Source of the DNA: an uncultured Altererythrobacter sp.
GTDB taxonomy: Bacteria > Pseudomonadota > Alphaproteobacteria > Sphingomonadales > Sphingomonadaceae
Length of the DNA: 8,381 bases
NCBI GenBank assembly: GCA_946885545.1
Contig: CAMPGP010000079.1
Span: forward strand, 1 to 8,381
Direction: 5' to 3'
Below the pieces are notes generated by a model. It worked only from the letters and a program-made list of their open reading frames with translations, did no database searches and was not told the origin of the DNA. The position numbers were made by a program, and so were the translations under genes. This document shows positions 5,934 to 8,381 of this stretch, piece by piece. The stretch's first letter is position 1, and every line of letters begins with the position of its first letter.

Positions 5934-6013
5934 GCCTGCACGGCAGGGGCGCGCCTTTGCCATGCGCCGACATTCTTGGCAAGCGGCGTGTTCCGCTCGG
6001 CGCGAGCTGACCT

Positions 6014-7891
6014 TCAGCCGATCAGCGCCAGCAATCGCGCCAGCCATCCGCTCGGCGACGGCGGTGCGGCGCGCACCGCGGCCGGTGGCGGGCATTCGAG
6101 GCAGTAGGCCTGCATGCCGCGCACCGAAACGAGGCGGTCGACGTCGCGCGCGACTTGTCCCAGCAGCGCCTGTTCGCGCTGCGCGACCATCGCGAAGATG
6201 TCTCCGCCGCGTGCGCCTTCGCTTTCGCCCACGATCATCTGGCGAATCAGCGAATCGTACGGCTGCGTCTGCTCGCCGAGATACTCGAGGTGCCAGTCGC
6301 CCTCGCCGAGTTCTGCCTGTTCGGCTGCCCATGCGACCGCATCGTCGAGACCGCCGTACTGGTCGACCAGCCCGATCTGGCGAGCGGTTCCACCATCCCA
6401 CACGCGCCCCTGGCCGATCGCATCGACCTGCGCAGCGGTCATGTCGCGCGATTCGCCCACGCGGCGAATGAAGTCGCGGTATCCGTCCTCGATCGAGCTC
6501 TGCAGGATCGCGTCGATCTCGGGAGTGAAGCCACCGATCAGGTCGGGCTGGCCCGACAGCGGCGTGGTGCGCACGCCGTCGGCGGTCACGCCCCATTCGG
6601 CGGCGGTCTCTTCGAAAGTCGGTATGACCGCGAATATCCCGATCGAACCGGTGATCGTCTCGGGCTCGGCGAAGATGCGGTCGGCCGGAGTGGCGACCCA
6701 GTAACCGCCGCTCGCCGCCATGTTGGCCATCGAGACGACGATCGGAATATCCTTCGCCTTGTGGCGCAGAATGCCGCGGCGGATTTCCTCCGACGCCAGC
6801 ACCGAACCACCGGGCGAATCCACCCGCACCACAAGCGCGGCGAGATCGTCGTCGAGCGCATCGATCAGGATGTCGCGGATACGGTCGCCACCAGCAGTCC
6901 CTGGGCCGGCATCGCCGTCCACGATCGTCCCCGCAATGGTTACCACGCCGATCTTGCTGCCCGGCTCTTCCGGCTCGATTTCGGCGAGCCACGGGTCGAG
7001 CTCGGTCGCGGCGTAGGTGCCGGGTGTTTCGTCCCAGCCGTCCTCGCCGGCGATCTCCGCCACCCGTTCGCCGAATTCGATCTTGCCGCCCAGTCGATCG
7101 ACGAGGCCCGCATCCTTCGCCGCGGTGGCGAGATCGCCGTTGCTCGCTGCGATCCATTCCGCGGGCCGGGTCGTGACCCGGTCGAGCTGGAGCTGCGGCC
7201 GGGCCTTCTTCACATTGGCTTGCCATTCCTCCCACAGCGCGCCGTACAGCGCCTCGTAGTTCTCGCGCGCCTCGGGCGACATGTCGGAGCGCGAATAGGG
7301 CTCTACCGCCGACTTGTACTCGCCGACCTTGTACACCCGCGCGTTGATCCGCAGATTTTCCAGCAACTGGCCGAAATAGAGGTTCGACCCACCGGGGCCC
7401 GCGATCACCGCTCCGCCGAGCGGATCGACCCAGACCTCGCTCGCGTGCGCGGCGAGCATCATCGCGTCGTCGCCGTAGGCCACGGCATAGGTGAGCACCG
7501 GCTTGTCCGCCGCCTTCGCGCGTTCGAGCGCGGCGCCGATATCCTGCAGGTGCACCTGCCCGCCGCCGAGGAACGAGGTCATGTCGAGGACGATCGCCTT
7601 GATGCGGTCGTCGCCCGCGGCCTCGTCGATCGCGTGGACAAGGTCGCGCGACTGGAATTCGGTGATCGGCTCCTGCCCGCTGAGGAGCGCTGCGAAGGGA
7701 TCGATCGGCGATTTCTCCTCCACCACCACGCCATCGAGTTCGAGGAGCAGAGCCCCTTCACGCACTTGCGCCGGGCTCGGACGCGCAGTGAGGATGGCGT
7801 AGAGCGCCATGAAGAACAGCAGCAGGAACAGCAGGCTCATGCCGTCCTTGATGCCTACCAGCAGCCGCCAAACCTTGCCCGCGAAAGTCAT
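6014..7891 (-). CDS. sppA: Signal peptide peptidase SppA, 67K type, 625 aa
   Basis: A membrane-anchored serine protease (family S49) that degrades cleaved signal peptides in the inner membrane, with its catalytic part in the periplasm. Residues about 14-34 (GIKDGMSLLFLLLFFMALYA) form the single N-terminal membrane anchor. Two tandem S49 domains follow, at about 95-275 and 350-530, as in the E. coli 67K protein of nearly the same length. The Ser-Lys dyad is split between them: K193 in VGEYKSAVEP and S394 in MAASGGYWVATPAD. DSPGGSVLASEEIRRG (358-373) and ITGSIGIF (413-420) are further family blocks. The C-terminal tail has a Cys pair (CLEC, 597-600), then a Pro/Ala-rich segment and a short hydrophobic end. 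The ATG at 7891-7889 is chosen because the anchor follows directly and GGGA lies 4 nt upstream (CGGGACA before the ATG); the frame is open further, to 8002, but that part lacks family resemblance. It is transcribed divergently from pyrB. Confidence 0.96.
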   Translation of the reverse strand: MTFAGKVWRLLVGIKDGMSLLFLLLFFMALYAILTARPSPAQVREGALLLELDGVVVEEKSPIDPFAALLSGQEPITEFQSRDLVHAIDEAAGDDRIKAIVLDMTSFLGGGQVHLQDIGAALERAKAADKPVLTYAVAYGDDAMMLAAHASEVWVDPLGGAVIAGPGGSNLYFGQLLENLRINARVYKVGEYKSAVEPYSRSDMSPEARENYEALYGALWEEWQANVKKARPQLQLDRVTTRPAEWIAASNGDLATAAKDAGLVDRLGGKIEFGERVAEIAGEDGWDETPGTYAATELDPWLAEIEPEEPGSKIGVVTIAGTIVDGDAGPGTAGGDRIRDILIDALDDDLAALVVRVDSPGGSVLASEEIRRGILRHKAKDIPIVVSMANMAASGGYWVATPADRIFAEPETITGSIGIFAVIPTFEETAAEWGVTADGVRTTPLSGQPDLIGGFTPEIDAILQSSIEDGYRDFIRRVGESRDMTAAQVDAIGQGRVWDGGTARQIGLVDQYGGLDDAVAWAAEQAELGEGDWHLEYLGEQTQPYDSLIRQMIVGESEGARGGDIFAMVAQREQALLGQVARDVDRLVSVRGMQAYCLECPPPAAVRAAPPSPSGWLARLLALIG

Positions 7892-8017
7892 TGTCCCGAA
7901 AGTCCCGCAAATCAGATCGTTCAGACACCAACGTAGTGCGCGCGGGGCCCGGGTTCCACCGGAAAGCATGCGAGCGTCGGATAAGTCTCGACGAAGGGCC
8001 ATTCCGACCCTATTGGC
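7892..8017. promoter_or_regulatory. Divergent sppA-pyrB intergenic region
   Basis: These 126 bp must hold the promoters of both sppA (minus) and pyrB (plus). No strong -35/-10 pair with 16-18 bp spacing was found on either strand, and no PyrR-type attenuator hairpin was recognised. A small TTCC-ACC-GGAA inverted repeat (about 7953-7963) and the GGGGCCCGGG run before it are the only symmetric elements seen. Confidence 0.35.
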
Positions 8018-8381
8018 ATGGCTTCAATGGCATCGACGGGCACTCACGAAACACCGGGTCGCTTCCCCGCGGGCGCGCGCGCGTTTCCGCATCGCGACCT
8101 GACCGGAATAGCGCAGCTCGAGCGGCACGAGATCCTGTTCCTGCTCGCAGAAGCGGAACAGTGGGTCGAATTCAACCGACGCCCCGAGAAGCACTGCGAC
8201 GAGCTATCCGGGCTGACGATCATCAACGCCTTCTTCGAGAATTCCACGCGTACGCTGCTGAGTTTCGAGATCGCGGGCAAGCGGCTGGGCGCCGACGTGG
8301 TCAACATGCACGCCGCGCAGTCGAGTGTGAAGAAGGGCGAGACGCTGATCGACACCGCGATCACGCTCAATGCCATGCGCG
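8018..8381 (+). CDS. pyrB: Aspartate carbamoyltransferase catalytic subunit, N-terminal 121 residues (3' end cut by window edge)
   Basis: This enzyme joins carbamoyl phosphate and L-aspartate to make N-carbamoyl-L-aspartate, the committed step of pyrimidine synthesis, in the cytoplasm. The translation shows [20 protein letters not shown] (about 22-41), the usual start of the carbamoyl-phosphate domain. FENSTRT (73-79) follows, with the carbamoyl-phosphate-binding S76-T77-R78-T79, then [15 protein letters not shown] (83-97). [12 protein letters not shown] (102-113) is the loop whose Ser and Lys (K106) reach into the neighbouring subunit's active site. Together these separate it from ornithine carbamoyltransferase. 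The aspartate-binding domain is beyond the right edge. ATG 8018 and ATG 8027 are both in frame, and neither has a clear Shine-Dalgarno sequence. The first 15-20 residues (Ser/Thr/Gly-rich) are poorly conserved in the family, so the start is uncertain by three codons. Identification is secure. Confidence 0.95.
   Translation, partial: MASMASTGTHETPGRFPAGARAFPHRDLTGIAQLERHEILFLLAEAEQWVEFNRRPEKHCDELSGLTIINAFFENSTRTLLSFEIAGKRLGADVVNMHAAQSSVKKGETLIDTAITLNAMR

Noticed and set aside
5958..5983. TTGCCA ... TGGCAA inverted repeat between sppA and tRNA-Val
   Set aside because: Arms of only 6 bp with a 14-nt spacer, no associated regulator gene and no promoter alignment; likely chance.
6155..7936. 593-codon open frame on the plus strand opposite sppA
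   Set aside because: It is the complement of a long GC-rich gene with strong codon bias. The translation has no recognisable domain, while the minus strand carries an intact SppA with both catalytic residues.

Overview
The window is GC-rich bacterial chromosome. Its genes and protein style point to an alphaproteobacterium of the order Sphingomonadales, perhaps an Erythrobacter/Novosphingobium-type organism: a long TonB-dependent receptor with an 'AVAQD' signal-peptide end, an SppA with the 'MTFAGKVW' start and a 'CLEC' tail, and a free-standing lasso B2-like protein. This placement is inferred from family resemblance; no search was run. Both edges cut genes: serS at the left and pyrB at the right.

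Layout from left to right: serS (minus, 3' part missing); a 132-bp divergent gap holding a leader stem-loop and a nine-G tract; a PAPS-dependent-type sulfotransferase (plus); a convergent GC-rich hairpin; a TonB-dependent outer-membrane receptor (minus); a divergent promoter region with a perfect 10+3+10 palindrome; a TetR-family regulator (plus); a second convergent hairpin; a small lasso-peptide B2-like (transglutaminase-fold) protein (minus); tRNA-Val(CAC) (minus); the membrane protease SppA (minus); and the start of pyrB (plus). No stretch longer than about 130 bp lacks a gene, and no insertion sequence, CRISPR array or phage gene was seen.

The housekeeping genes (serS, tRNA-Val, sppA, pyrB) frame an accessory block at about 871-5771. 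Its core is the divergent pair of TetR regulator and TonB-dependent receptor. The palindrome between them covers the -35 element and spacer of the best candidate promoter for the receptor. The simplest model is a ligand-relieved repressor that controls uptake of a compound across the outer membrane and probably also its own synthesis. The sulfotransferase lies convergent to the receptor, so it is not co-transcribed with it, but it could act on the same or a related substrate; the substrate is unknown. The orphan B2-like protein has no lasso precursor, B1 or cyclase gene within the window and appears to lack the expected catalytic aspartate, so its role is open.
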